A stretch of 56,483 bases of DNA from a virus: positions 1 to 56,483 of IMG/VR virus record IMGVR_UViG_3300031227_000050; one strand, 5' to 3'. Under the pieces are notes generated by a model that did not search any database, was not told the DNA's origin, and was given only the letters and a program-made list of their open reading frames with translations. This document shows, piece after piece, positions 17,142 through 25,028 of this stretch. The position numbers and the translations under genes are program-made. Numbering within the stretch: position 1 is the stretch's first letter; each line of letters opens with the position of its first letter.

Positions 17142-17501
17142 TTATACTTCGTGCCAAACCTCCGTTACTTCATTAACACTGGTTTCTTTTCCAGTTTCTA
17201 GCAAAGCATTCATTGTCTTATTGTTGTCTCTCCAATAGGTTCTCCAACCCATCTTACGTCTTAACATCCTACGAAGAGCATTAGTTTCTCTTCTTGATGG
17301 TTTATTGAACATTCTAACTGCTACAGTCACAGATTCATCTAAGGTTTCATCTCTCTTAGCTCTACAATACTTAATCATATTTACTATTTGACTTATAATT
17401 GTCATAAATAAGCTAATAGTAGCAGGGTCTATGAAAACCTGTTGTTCATCTTGTTGCGGCTTAGTTTTTAATGCCACCTTGGTTGCAAGGTCTGTTAACA
17501 T
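17142..17501 (-). CDS. hypothetical protein with one hydrophobic segment
   Basis: A 119-residue protein. A hydrophobic stretch at residues 26-43 (ATISLFMTIISQIVNMI) is followed by a basic region rich in Arg and Lys. It may be membrane-associated. I do not recognise it. A near-perfect sigma70-type promoter (17517-17544) lies immediately upstream, so the gene can be expressed independently of its neighbours. Confidence 0.6.
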   Translation of the reverse strand: MLTDLATKVALKTKPQQDEQQVFIDPATISLFMTIISQIVNMIKYCRAKRDETLDESVTVAVRMFNKPSRRETNALRRMLRRKMGWRTYWRDNNKTMNALLETGKETSVNEVTEVWHEV

Positions 17502-17516
17502 TATTCTCTTCCCTTT

Positions 17517-17544
17517 ATTATATGTGAAAAATTGGATTTGTCAA
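17517..17544 (-). promoter_or_regulatory. sigma70-type promoter
   Basis: TTGACA and TATAAT on the minus strand are separated by 16 bases, both matching the consensus fully. The -10 box ends 15 bases before the ATG at 17501, leaving a very short leader that cuts into the AAAGGG ribosome binding site. Confidence 0.72.
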
Positions 17545-18173
17545 GGAGAAAGCGTAAATAAATACGAAAGTCTGGTAGATTCAGCGATTTGACCTGGCTC
17601 TGTCCATGCATCAGAACGATTGTGAATCAAATCAAACCCATTAAAATTAAACGAATAGGCTGCTGTGCTGCTACATACCGGATAAACTACATCTTGTACA
17701 TCGTCAACCATTAAGTCTTTGGAACTATAAAACAATCTTAGTCCCACCATTTTGTGCTTTAACATCCACCATACACGACGGTAACCATAAGGTAAACCGG
17801 TCATCTTTCTCATAGTTTTGGTAACCGCTTTACCATCAAAATTCTTTTTTACTAGAGTGGTAGTTTGTGTTTCTAAATCAAATTCCCATTTAGACCATAC
17901 AGGAATGGGTCTATATACATCAATGATACCAGGTCTCTTAATAACTAATTTTTCTAAGTTTGATGACACTCCACCCACATTTTCTTTAAATTCTACTACT
18001 TCTAGTAGACCATTTACCCATGATGCTAAACCAACATGTGAATAAGTTGTTTCTCCTGCTTTACCTATGAAATAAGAAACTAAACTACGACCACGAAACA
18101 ACAACACATCCGCTTCTTGAATCAGAGGTTTTGCTTCCCTATATAATAGGGTCGTTTGTTTGTTAAGTACCAT
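17541..18173 (-). CDS. permuted NlpC/P60 (YiiX-like) papain-fold hydrolase
   Basis: A 210-residue protein. Near the N-terminus ADVLLFRG precedes YSHVGLA with the catalytic-type histidine, and a later PVCSSTAAYSF holds the cysteine. His-before-Cys order is the permuted papain-like arrangement (YiiX/DUF830). Such enzymes cut amide or ester bonds in cell-wall or lipid substrates. A related protein is encoded at 49092-49583. Confidence 0.72.
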   Translation of the reverse strand: MVLNKQTTLLYREAKPLIQEADVLLFRGRSLVSYFIGKAGETTYSHVGLASWVNGLLEVVEFKENVGGVSSNLEKLVIKRPGIIDVYRPIPVWSKWEFDLETQTTTLVKKNFDGKAVTKTMRKMTGLPYGYRRVWWMLKHKMVGLRLFYSSKDLMVDDVQDVVYPVCSSTAAYSFNFNGFDLIHNRSDAWTEPGQIAESTRLSYLFTLSP

Positions 18174-18612
18174 TGGTTCGTCTTAAATCTGCTACTTCTG
18201 TTTGTAAGTGTCCCAACTCCACACCGTTTTTTAATACTGCACTTTTCAGTTGGTCTACAGACATTTGAGTTCTATCACCTTGACTTTTAATTTCTTCTAC
18301 AAGGTCTTTAAACCATTGAGGAGGAACCTCAGTAGGCATTTTTGCCATTTCTTCTCTAATTTTGGCAATTTCTTGATAAACTTTTAAGCCATCACTAGCA
18401 GTAAATCTGTTACCTCTAGTCTCAGCCATAAATTCTCTTAGCTCTGCTATAGTTTCTCTGTCATGATGTATTTGAGATAATTCTGCTCTTATAAAAAATG
18501 CTGCTATGCTTAACACAAGAATAATAGCAAATTGTGCTACGGCCAATCCGGTTTTTAGTTTATCAACCGTACCATTATTCCAGAACCTATTAAACTCACT
18601 TATTTTCGGCAT
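18163..18612 (-). CDS. membrane-anchored coiled-coil protein
   Basis: A 149-residue protein. A single transmembrane segment covers about residues 20-42 (LAVAQFAIILVLSIAAFFI). The rest is a long, charged helical stretch with heptad-like spacing. Spanin-like or envelope-associated roles are possible, but no signature proves it. GGAGCAACATA precedes the ATG, and the gene lies just downstream of a strong terminator. Confidence 0.65.
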   Translation of the reverse strand: MPKISEFNRFWNNGTVDKLKTGLAVAQFAIILVLSIAAFFIRAELSQIHHDRETIAELREFMAETRGNRFTASDGLKVYQEIAKIREEMAKMPTEVPPQWFKDLVEEIKSQGDRTQMSVDQLKSAVLKNGVELGHLQTEVADLRRTNGT

Positions 18613-18626
18613 TATGTTGCTCCATT

Positions 18627-18660
18627 AAAAAGGCCGGTAGCCAGTCGCCTGACTACCGGC
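18627..18660 (-). terminator. intrinsic terminator
   Basis: Minus-strand stem GCCGGTAG/CTACCGGC, with an extra CAG/CTG pairing in the loop, is followed by TTTTT. It ends the transcript of the 18673-19545 virion-type gene. Confidence 0.9.
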
Positions 18661-18672
18661 GCTTTAAGTTAA

Positions 18673-19545
18673 TTACCACAGAGTACGTTCAGCGTAATCA
18701 TTTTGGTCTGGAAGAGGCTTAGGCTCTTTGTAAACTAATTCACCTGGTTTTGAAGCAGTTGGATTAGCCGCATCATCAGCAGAACCATCGGTTTGATTAG
18801 CATCATCAGAAATACTATAGTAACCAGCGTTAGTAGTAGAAGCCGTTGGAGCGGTTGACCATGCGCCACTGTAAATGTTCCAATAACCAGCTACAATAGC
18901 GGTTGCGACTCCATCGGTGAAGAGCGATTGAGCCATGTGGATACTTCTACGGTTGGTTGGGTCTGCGGCACCGGAACGCAACACAGTTTTGGAAATACCA
19001 GCAAGAGTGGTAGACACTCTACGCATAACATATGTAGCAGCAGTCATGGTAGCAAAATTACCAGCATATAGGTAATAAGTCATTGTACCAGCACCACTTG
19101 TATATGCCTTTGTAGTGGTAAAAGTATCTGTAGTAACAGCAGTAACTCTTTGGGTACCGGCTACTTCACTACTTGTGTCAGTCACATTAAGAATATCACC
19201 GGCTGATAGCCCGTGAGAAGCTAATGTATAAACTGCAACACTACTTGCAGCAGCTACGCTAGTAATACTAACAGCAGATGCAGCCCATGCGGCACTACCC
19301 ACATCGTTACCAGCCATAACCTTAGAACCGTTATTACGACGAGTATAACCTTCACCTATAGCATTCAATAGGTCTCTGTCAGAATATAATTTCTTACATC
19401 TACCAGTATTAATAGTAGGTTGAGTGGCTGGATTCTTAGAATCCGAAAAATCACCTTTTGCATTGTATGCAACCCCGGCAGCAGTATAATAAAAATCTGC
19501 CGCATCAGGATTAACAATACGATACATCGTTTGTGTGTTAGCCAT
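18673..19545 (-). CDS. putative virion structural protein with FCCH-like repeat domain
   Basis: A 290-residue protein, rich in Ala, Thr and Ser and low in charge. The middle phrase YTLASHGLSAGDILNVTDT followed by VTAVTTDTFTT is the small beta domain often found in phage tail or head-decoration proteins (resembling the E1 FCCH domain). It has its own terminator and is flanked by noncoding bases, consistent with strong late expression. The exact virion location is unknown. Confidence 0.7.
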   Translation of the reverse strand: MANTQTMYRIVNPDAADFYYTAAGVAYNAKGDFSDSKNPATQPTINTGRCKKLYSDRDLLNAIGEGYTRRNNGSKVMAGNDVGSAAWAASAVSITSVAAASSVAVYTLASHGLSAGDILNVTDTSSEVAGTQRVTAVTTDTFTTTKAYTSGAGTMTYYLYAGNFATMTAATYVMRRVSTTLAGISKTVLRSGAADPTNRRSIHMAQSLFTDGVATAIVAGYWNIYSGAWSTAPTASTTNAGYYSISDDANQTDGSADDAANPTASKPGELVYKEPKPLPDQNDYAERTLW

Positions 19546-19629
19546 TTGTTTTTACCTTATTTATATGGCCAAAACTAATCCTATAAGTCCTATGATTAAA
19601 ATGTTCCTATCCACTCTTAATATACACCA

Positions 19630-20292
19630 CTAATGACAAGAAGCGATTTTAGCAGGGAAAAGTATCCTAATGGCGTGGGCTGAGTGTAATTTTACGCCAA
19701 AGATTTTGCTAAAGGCTAGTTTATCTAGATGTCCTTGGTTATTTACAGTGCCATTCATGATGAAATCAATGTTTTTATAGCTATCTTGTAACAAATGTAG
19801 TACCGCTAACTGGTCTGCAAAATTGTCCATAAAGTGGCCGGTAGCTATTGAAGCATATTCTATATTTAGGTCACAGAGTAGGGCAAAAACCCATCGCAAT
19901 TCTAATAATCTAAGGCGTCTGTAATCTATACTGATTTTGAATGTGGCATCATGGTCTTCACACATTTTTTGGTGGGCTTGAATGTCTTCAGTAATAAGGT
20001 CTGGTTTTGCATTTAAGACCCAGTGGGTATTAATAGCAAGGTCAATAGCATTTGCGCCCTTATGTAGGGCATCTAATGATGAATGTTGGCGTACTGAAGC
20101 ATTAGACATACCATAAGGAAAATCAATGAGTGCAGAAACCAATATACTATCAGTAAGTTCGGTCTTTAATTTTGAGAGAAAGAATGTTGGTACACTAATA
20201 CAATCAAAGTCGCTTTCTATAGCTGTAAAACCTGCTTGGATGACATCATCTAATAATAAATTGTGACCATGTAATTGTAGTTCTTTGTACAT
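19630..20292 (-). CDS. deoxyribose-phosphate-aldolase-like protein, catalytic lysines apparently lost
   Basis: A 220-residue protein. ISVPTFFLSKLK, then DFPYGMSNASVRQ and GANAIDLAIN follow the order of DeoC TIM-barrel aldolases. The family motif that carries the Schiff-base lysine (K-T-S-T-G-F) appears here as ASIATGHF, without the lysine. A second family lysine near the C-terminus is not evident. The protein is either a different enzyme on the DeoC fold or an inactive relative. The ATG at 20292 overlaps the previous stop as TAATG. Confidence 0.65.
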   Translation of the reverse strand: MYKELQLHGHNLLLDDVIQAGFTAIESDFDCISVPTFFLSKLKTELTDSILVSALIDFPYGMSNASVRQHSSLDALHKGANAIDLAINTHWVLNAKPDLITEDIQAHQKMCEDHDATFKISIDYRRLRLLELRWVFALLCDLNIEYASIATGHFMDNFADQLAVLHLLQDSYKNIDFIMNGTVNNQGHLDKLAFSKIFGVKLHSAHAIRILFPAKIASCH

Positions 20293-20516
20293 TAGTAATT
20301 CCACTCATCATTCACATTATAAATATGTGTACTACAGTTATGTTTTGTTGTGAGCATTATTACAACAAAAAACGGCCATACCGGCCATACGAACCATAAA
20401 TCCCTATAAGATGTTGGCCATTTACATTCAATAGCTTCTAATTTTAGTGACAATAGAGCGCCAAAAGTCCATATTATAAAGAAAGCAGCGCATAAACATA
20501 TAATTCCTAGTGTCAT
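20292..20516 (-). CDS. small membrane protein
   Basis: A 74-residue protein. Two hydrophobic helices (residues 3-25 and about 41-56) flank a short polar loop, and the C-terminus is polar. There is no recognisable family. Start and stop overlap neighbours by 4 and 1 bases. Confidence 0.62.
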   Translation of the reverse strand: MTLGIICLCAAFFIIWTFGALLSLKLEAIECKWPTSYRDLWFVWPVWPFFVVIMLTTKHNCSTHIYNVNDEWNY

Positions 20517-21214
20517 TCTTCTTCCTCTTCTTGTCTAAGTTCTTCAAAAGTTGAAAACTCAATGTCTCCAAACACAGCATCCATTAATCCATAATCGACA
20601 GCTTGTCTGGGTGTGATATAAAATTCTCGTTTTTCATTAATAGTTTTACGTAACCATTCTATAATGTCTTTTTCCTCCATACCCTCTCTTCTAAAGAATT
20701 GTCCTTCAATACAGCGGGTAGCATATATTTCTAACATTCTTTCGTTGAGCTTTTTACTCCATTCGGCTTCAGCAATACCAGATTGACAATCACCGTCATA
20801 ACCAAGTGTGCCAAAGTGAATCAAAAAGTCTGCATTGGGCATTATCACACGCCACTTAGCGGCCTGTGGAATGATTGATGACATACTACGAGCATGAGCG
20901 TATGCAAGTAGTACAATATTAGACTTTGATGGGTCATCACAACTAGCTTTTATGGCATCATATATGGCAATACCATAGTTCCAGTCTCCACCGTTAGTAG
21001 TTTGATGTACTAAGATAGTGGAGTTGTTTAGGTTGTTTAGCAATTGCAAATTTGTGATAAATCTATTTGCTACACTAGCATCTATTTCATCACCATATAT
21101 ACTGGGTGCTATAAAAATTTCTCTAGAGTCTAATATAATACCAAAATTATGACCATCATAAATCATTTCGCTTTGTTGAGATATATTACGACGCCTAGCT
21201 TTTGATGGTGGCAT
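20513..21214 (-). CDS. clpP: ClpP-like serine protease
   Basis: A 233-residue protein with the ClpP/crotonase fold. The nucleophile region ARSMSSIIPQAA holds the serine, and FLIHFGTLG holds the histidine. The helix FYITPRQAVDYGLMDAVFG closes the domain. The third catalytic residue, normally Asp, aligns with Glu in KREFY. In phages such proteases often act on capsid or host proteins; the precise job here is not known. Confidence 0.8.
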   Translation of the reverse strand: MPPSKARRRNISQQSEMIYDGHNFGIILDSREIFIAPSIYGDEIDASVANRFITNLQLLNNLNNSTILVHQTTNGGDWNYGIAIYDAIKASCDDPSKSNIVLLAYAHARSMSSIIPQAAKWRVIMPNADFLIHFGTLGYDGDCQSGIAEAEWSKKLNERMLEIYATRCIEGQFFRREGMEEKDIIEWLRKTINEKREFYITPRQAVDYGLMDAVFGDIEFSTFEELRQEEEEE

Positions 21215-21642
21215 TAGCGATTACCCCTTTTTTGTAAGTGTTTTTGTAATGTTATGTCAATAGTATGTGTTACATCCTTGGGTTGAAAGAGTTTACCAAT
21301 ACCAATTCTCATGCGGTATGGAGTATAAACATCAAACGTTTCTACACCTAGGGTGTCAGCTATTAACTTTACAATTTTGTCAGATATCTTAAAGTTAGTG
21401 TGTCCAATCCATAAATTAAAGACCTTACCAGGACTATTACGATTTAAGATAGGAAATGCACCCATTGGGGTAATAATTACCCTACCCTCTTCTTCTGTTT
21501 CATCTTCGTCGTCGTCTCTGTTTGTTTCTATTAAATCATAATCTGCTTTGTCCCAATGGTCATCTTGGGTATCTTCATCAGCCTTTTTGTTCCATGGGTC
21601 TTTCCATTTCTCCCATAATATAACATGTTTGGTATTTTTCAT
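21214..21642 (-). CDS. conserved phage protein of unknown function
   Basis: A 142-residue protein. The N-terminal third is acidic (DRDDDEDETEEE type). The C-terminal part contains FNLWIGHTNFKIS and VYTPYRMRIGIGKLF, which I recall as a conserved phage family without assigned function. It overlaps clpP by one base and thyA by four. Confidence 0.65.
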   Translation of the reverse strand: MKNTKHVILWEKWKDPWNKKADEDTQDDHWDKADYDLIETNRDDDEDETEEEGRVIITPMGAFPILNRNSPGKVFNLWIGHTNFKISDKIVKLIADTLGVETFDVYTPYRMRIGIGKLFQPKDVTHTIDITLQKHLQKRGNR

Positions 21643-22628
21643 ACTGCTACATCTCCGAAGTCTATTTTGGAATACGGATTATAATTAAGTAGTTCAACAT
21701 CCTTGTGTGTCCACTTAAAAATGTCTGGTTGTGTAATTTTAACTTGAGGAAGGTGGCGAGGGATTCTTTCTAGTTGTTTGTGTGCTGTTGAAATTTGATT
21801 CTCGTAAATATGGCAGTCACATAGCATACCAGACAAATTACCCGGTTGAAGTTCGCTGCCAGCGGCCAAGAGGCACAAAAGTAAACCATAACTAGCTATG
21901 TTAAATGGCACCCCTAGCATTAAATCACATGAACGCTGCGTCCAATGTAGGTTGATTACACCATCAATGACTGTGATAACAAAACATAAATGGCATGGTG
22001 GTAACGCTTGTAAATGTTGTTGATTTGGATTCCACGCTGAACATACCATGCGTCTATCATTAGGATTTGTCTTTAATGTATCAACAATGTATTTGAGTTG
22101 GTCAAAACCGCCTGTTTGATAATCATACATCTTTGGAGGAACACCATTTAATTCTGCGTATGCATTTTCTTCGTATTCATTCAGCGGGCCATAATGTTCA
22201 CCAAATTTACGCCACTGATAACCATAGATTGGTCCAAGGTCGGTTGTTGCTCTTTGTAATTGTTTTCTAACACTGTCTTTAGATTCATGAGGACTTGGCG
22301 AGCCACCCATAATATCGCAATCCCACTGTGCTGTGGGATTAGCCCACTCGTTCCATATCTTACATCCTCGTTCCTGATACCATTTCTTATCAGTGATACC
22401 ATTAATAAATCCTTCAAGCTCTACACACATAGTCTTAAATGCAACACGCTTGGTAGTCAATAGCGGAAAGTTGTAACATATTGTAGCGTTGTCTTGAGAT
22501 TGGGCAGTTTGTCCTAAGTTATGTGAAAAATGCATGTTGGGTAAAGCAATAGTATCAATACCTGTTCTATTTTTTTTCATTCTCCCATGTACTAGTACAT
22601 CGTCTACAATGTCTAAATATGCGTTCAT
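21639..22628 (-). CDS. thyA: thymidylate synthase
   Basis: A 329-residue ThyA. RTGIDTIALP, PLLTTKRVAFK, GPIYGYQWRKFG and the catalytic PPCHLCFV are all present, followed by QRSCDLMLGVPFNIASY and the CDCHIYENQ region. The enzyme methylates dUMP to dTMP using methylene-tetrahydrofolate. It is longer than the usual bacterial enzyme (about 264 residues) because of inserts in the middle. It works with dCMP deaminase and the reductase. Confidence 0.93.
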   Translation of the reverse strand: MNAYLDIVDDVLVHGRMKKNRTGIDTIALPNMHFSHNLGQTAQSQDNATICYNFPLLTTKRVAFKTMCVELEGFINGITDKKWYQERGCKIWNEWANPTAQWDCDIMGGSPSPHESKDSVRKQLQRATTDLGPIYGYQWRKFGEHYGPLNEYEENAYAELNGVPPKMYDYQTGGFDQLKYIVDTLKTNPNDRRMVCSAWNPNQQHLQALPPCHLCFVITVIDGVINLHWTQRSCDLMLGVPFNIASYGLLLCLLAAGSELQPGNLSGMLCDCHIYENQISTAHKQLERIPRHLPQVKITQPDIFKWTHKDVELLNYNPYSKIDFGDVAV

Positions 22629-23047
22629 TATTCGCTCTCATCTTTGGTGGGTGTTAAGTTAAACACAGCCAATGGACTGATTGCCGGAACATTATTACAA
22701 TCATCACTATCTTCTATTAGAGATTGCCATTTATTAATAGCTTTAATAACAAACTCTTTGTGTTCAACATTTTCCAGAGCGATTTGAACAATGATTTGAC
22801 GCATGGTTTCGATGAATGTACCGGAGCATATATGGTGTAGAAATTCCCCAAATACTAAGGCTCTACCATCTGTAAACTCTTCATCTTTCCATATTACTTT
22901 AATGTTTATATCACCAGTAGGAGTTAGTTGAAAAAGCACCTCTCCAATATTTTTGGGAACTTCTGGTTCAGCTTGTGCTTTTTGATTTTCTATAAGTTCT
23001 TCTACACTCGGATGGTTGTATCCTAATAGTCTTTGTATCCAGTTCAT
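22628..23047 (-). CDS. hypothetical protein
   Basis: A 139-residue soluble protein. It starts MNWIQRLLGYNHPSVEEL and has an alpha/beta middle with PTGDINIKVIWKDEEFTDGR. I do not recognise it. It is coupled to thyA by a one-base overlap (TAATG type). Confidence 0.62.
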   Translation of the reverse strand: MNWIQRLLGYNHPSVEELIENQKAQAEPEVPKNIGEVLFQLTPTGDINIKVIWKDEEFTDGRALVFGEFLHHICSGTFIETMRQIIVQIALENVEHKEFVIKAINKWQSLIEDSDDCNNVPAISPLAVFNLTPTKDESE

Positions 23048-23397
23048 ATTTTCCTCAAATCTTCTGTTATGTCAGATATAAGAGCTAAATTATTAGTGTC
23101 TTTTAATGATATCCAATAAGCATCTTGCAATTTAGTATCGTATGGTAGCCAACAACCATATGTAATACATATTGATGACAATTCTTCATAAATTATTTGT
23201 GAACAAGATAATAGTTTAAGATTAGCCCAAGAGATGTCTACTGTAGAATGAGTCCTAAATACATCATTAGGACATAATCCGCTTTTCTGAGGTAAAATTA
23301 ATTTCGTTGGATGTAAGGAACAAATGTGTTTCATTCCATCTATTGAATCTATCCCTACTAATAGTAAGCGTGTGTATACTGAATATAGTTCACCCAT
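23044..23397 (-). CDS. hypothetical protein
   Basis: A 117-residue protein of unknown function with a mildly hydrophobic N-terminus (VYTRLLLVGIDSIDG). It overlaps both neighbours (4 and 8 bases). No motif is evident. Confidence 0.6.
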   Translation of the reverse strand: MGELYSVYTRLLLVGIDSIDGMKHICSLHPTKLILPQKSGLCPNDVFRTHSTVDISWANLKLLSCSQIIYEELSSICITYGCWLPYDTKLQDAYWISLKDTNNLALISDITEDLRKI

Positions 23398-23887
23398 TAT
23401 GTTTTCCTAATGTTTGAATAATTTTTGCAAGTCTACTAACTGTATCCAATGTATCTAAACGAACAAAAACTTCAGGCATCATCCTATATAGATATATTGT
23501 AGCATTACCATCACCAGTTCGTTCTATTACTTTTTTAGGTGTATGACACCCTACATAATGTTTTAGAATCTCTCTGCCCACGCAGTATACACCACCATCT
23601 GCAATCTGTATCCACAAATCTGCTTGAGTAATCATTAATCCACTAGGTTTACAAGTACGAGGATTGTAAACCTCGATTGCTATGTTGCCACTTTTAGCAG
23701 CATATATGTCATACTTAACCTCTATGGTAAACGATAAATCCCCCTTCGGAAATTTACAGGCCAAATCAAACTCTGAACGTTTTTTAGTATTGTCGTTAGT
23801 GTTACAAGTAATACCACAAGGTGTCAACAGTTCACTAACTATATGTTCTCCATCCATACCATCTTTTAAATCTTTTACAAATGTCAT
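23390..23887 (-). CDS. PD-(D/E)XK nuclease-like protein
   Basis: A 165-residue protein. The sequence EFDLACKF, FTIEVKYD and GNIAIEVYN follows the D-(X)n-ExK pattern with a downstream glutamate, as in Holliday-junction resolvase or restriction-type nucleases. It probably cuts DNA; substrate unknown. It overlaps the sigma-like gene by one base. Confidence 0.7.
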   Translation of the reverse strand: MTFVKDLKDGMDGEHIVSELLTPCGITCNTNDNTKKRSEFDLACKFPKGDLSFTIEVKYDIYAAKSGNIAIEVYNPRTCKPSGLMITQADLWIQIADGGVYCVGREILKHYVGCHTPKKVIERTGDGNATIYLYRMMPEVFVRLDTLDTVSRLAKIIQTLGKHNG

Positions 23888-24483
23888 TAGGATAATGCCT
23901 TTCTAAGCTTCGATAATGCTGTATTAATATGATTGCTTACCATTTGATATGAAATACCCACCTTAGCTGCAATTTGTCTTAATGTCATCTGTTCAAAATA
24001 TTTATCCTTGACACATTGTCTTTGAATATCGGTCAATATAGTAGAAGCTAGTACTATTCTTAACTGAGTTATAGCTTCTTGTTTAAGTGTGTGCTTAACG
24101 GGTTCTAATAGTCTCGTTTGAGGAATTGTGTCACCTAATTCTTTTTTACTATCGCCACCTGGTGAATGTTCATTAAGAGACCTTATTATTTTGTTGTTTT
24201 TAAATCTCGACATATAACCTTTGATTGCCCAGATGACACACTGTTTACGATAGCCAAATTTTGAACCTTTACCATTCCAATTCCAATCAGCCATAATAAT
24301 TGCTATAGTTATGTGATTAAGGGCGTCTGCGCTTTGAAGAATCTGGGCACACAACATAGGGTGAAATCTTGGTGCTACTGTACGTATTAAACGTAAGGTA
24401 GCAGTTTTATATTGAGCTAACGTATCAAATGATATGTCCTCCGAGGACTTATGCGGAGTGCTTAATGGTGCTATGTCTATCAT
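23887..24483 (-). CDS. sigma70-family-like RNA polymerase sigma factor
   Basis: A 198-residue protein. The C-terminal part, ILTDIQRQCVKDKYF, then MTLRQIAAKVGIS and ALSKLRKAL, reads as region 4 with its helix-turn-helix. The middle (ADALNHITIAIIMADWNWNG, then FGYRKQCVIWAIKGYMSR) fits a shortened region 2. The size is close to T4 gp55, the late sigma factor. I infer a phage-specific sigma that redirects host RNA polymerase to late genes. ATG at 24483 overlaps the previous stop as ATGA. Confidence 0.72.
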   Translation of the reverse strand: MIDIAPLSTPHKSSEDISFDTLAQYKTATLRLIRTVAPRFHPMLCAQILQSADALNHITIAIIMADWNWNGKGSKFGYRKQCVIWAIKGYMSRFKNNKIIRSLNEHSPGGDSKKELGDTIPQTRLLEPVKHTLKQEAITQLRIVLASTILTDIQRQCVKDKYFEQMTLRQIAAKVGISYQMVSNHINTALSKLRKALS

Positions 24484-25028
24484 ACACACCCTTTTCTTAT
24501 TGCAGTAGAAGATATATCTATTGGTTCATAAGTTTGTGTAACCATATGACATATTTCTTTTAGCCGTTGGCTTTTACAAACATGCATAGGGCTACCCAAT
24601 CTAGGATAGACAATAAACATTGCGTCTTTTTTACACAATACTTCGATAGCATTCTTAACACCCTGTTCACCATTGAAATATGAGGATGGGTCTTCAACCT
24701 TACTTAATGTGTTCATGCCCACTAAAAACTTTGGCCTCTGATATAGTGCTAATTTGTCTACAAAAGTAGCATAATCACTAACTACCAACCCCTCTATATA
24801 ATGCAAGCCTCTTATTTGACTACGTAAAAAACTAACACGCAGAGATAACTGTGTTGGAGTCAAATTTGGTTTGTTTGTATTACAATTTTTAGTTGGTAGT
24901 TCTAACCATACTCTTCTACCCATATGTGTGTAGGCATGTTGAGCTATAGCCTGGTGCCCAGTGTGCATTGGGTTAAACGACCCGGAAAATATAATAGGTT
25001 CGATAAAATTGTCTTTGTAAACTTTCAT
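24480..25028 (-). CDS. nicotinamide/nicotinate mononucleotide adenylyltransferase-like
   Basis: A 182-residue nucleotidyltransferase. The FSGSFNPMHTGH segment holds the HxGH motif near residue 23. Near the C-terminus ISSTAIRKG is the second adenylyltransferase motif. NadD/NadM-like enzymes join ATP and NMN or NaMN to form NAD; phosphopantetheine adenylyltransferase is an alternative. NAD supply could support the RNA-repair and other enzymes encoded nearby, but this is inference. ATG at 25028 overlaps the ligase stop. Confidence 0.78.
   Translation of the reverse strand: MKVYKDNFIEPIIFSGSFNPMHTGHQAIAQHAYTHMGRRVWLELPTKNCNTNKPNLTPTQLSLRVSFLRSQIRGLHYIEGLVVSDYATFVDKLALYQRPKFLVGMNTLSKVEDPSSYFNGEQGVKNAIEVLCKKDAMFIVYPRLGSPMHVCKSQRLKEICHMVTQTYEPIDISSTAIRKGCV

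Noticed and set aside
19558-19565. TATAAATA upstream of the virion gene as a T4-type late promoter
   Set aside because: The match lies only 13 bases before the ATG and overlaps the ribosome binding site, so a transcript starting there would lose it. The other match (37923) lies inside a start codon. With two poorly placed hits in 56 kb, chance is enough.
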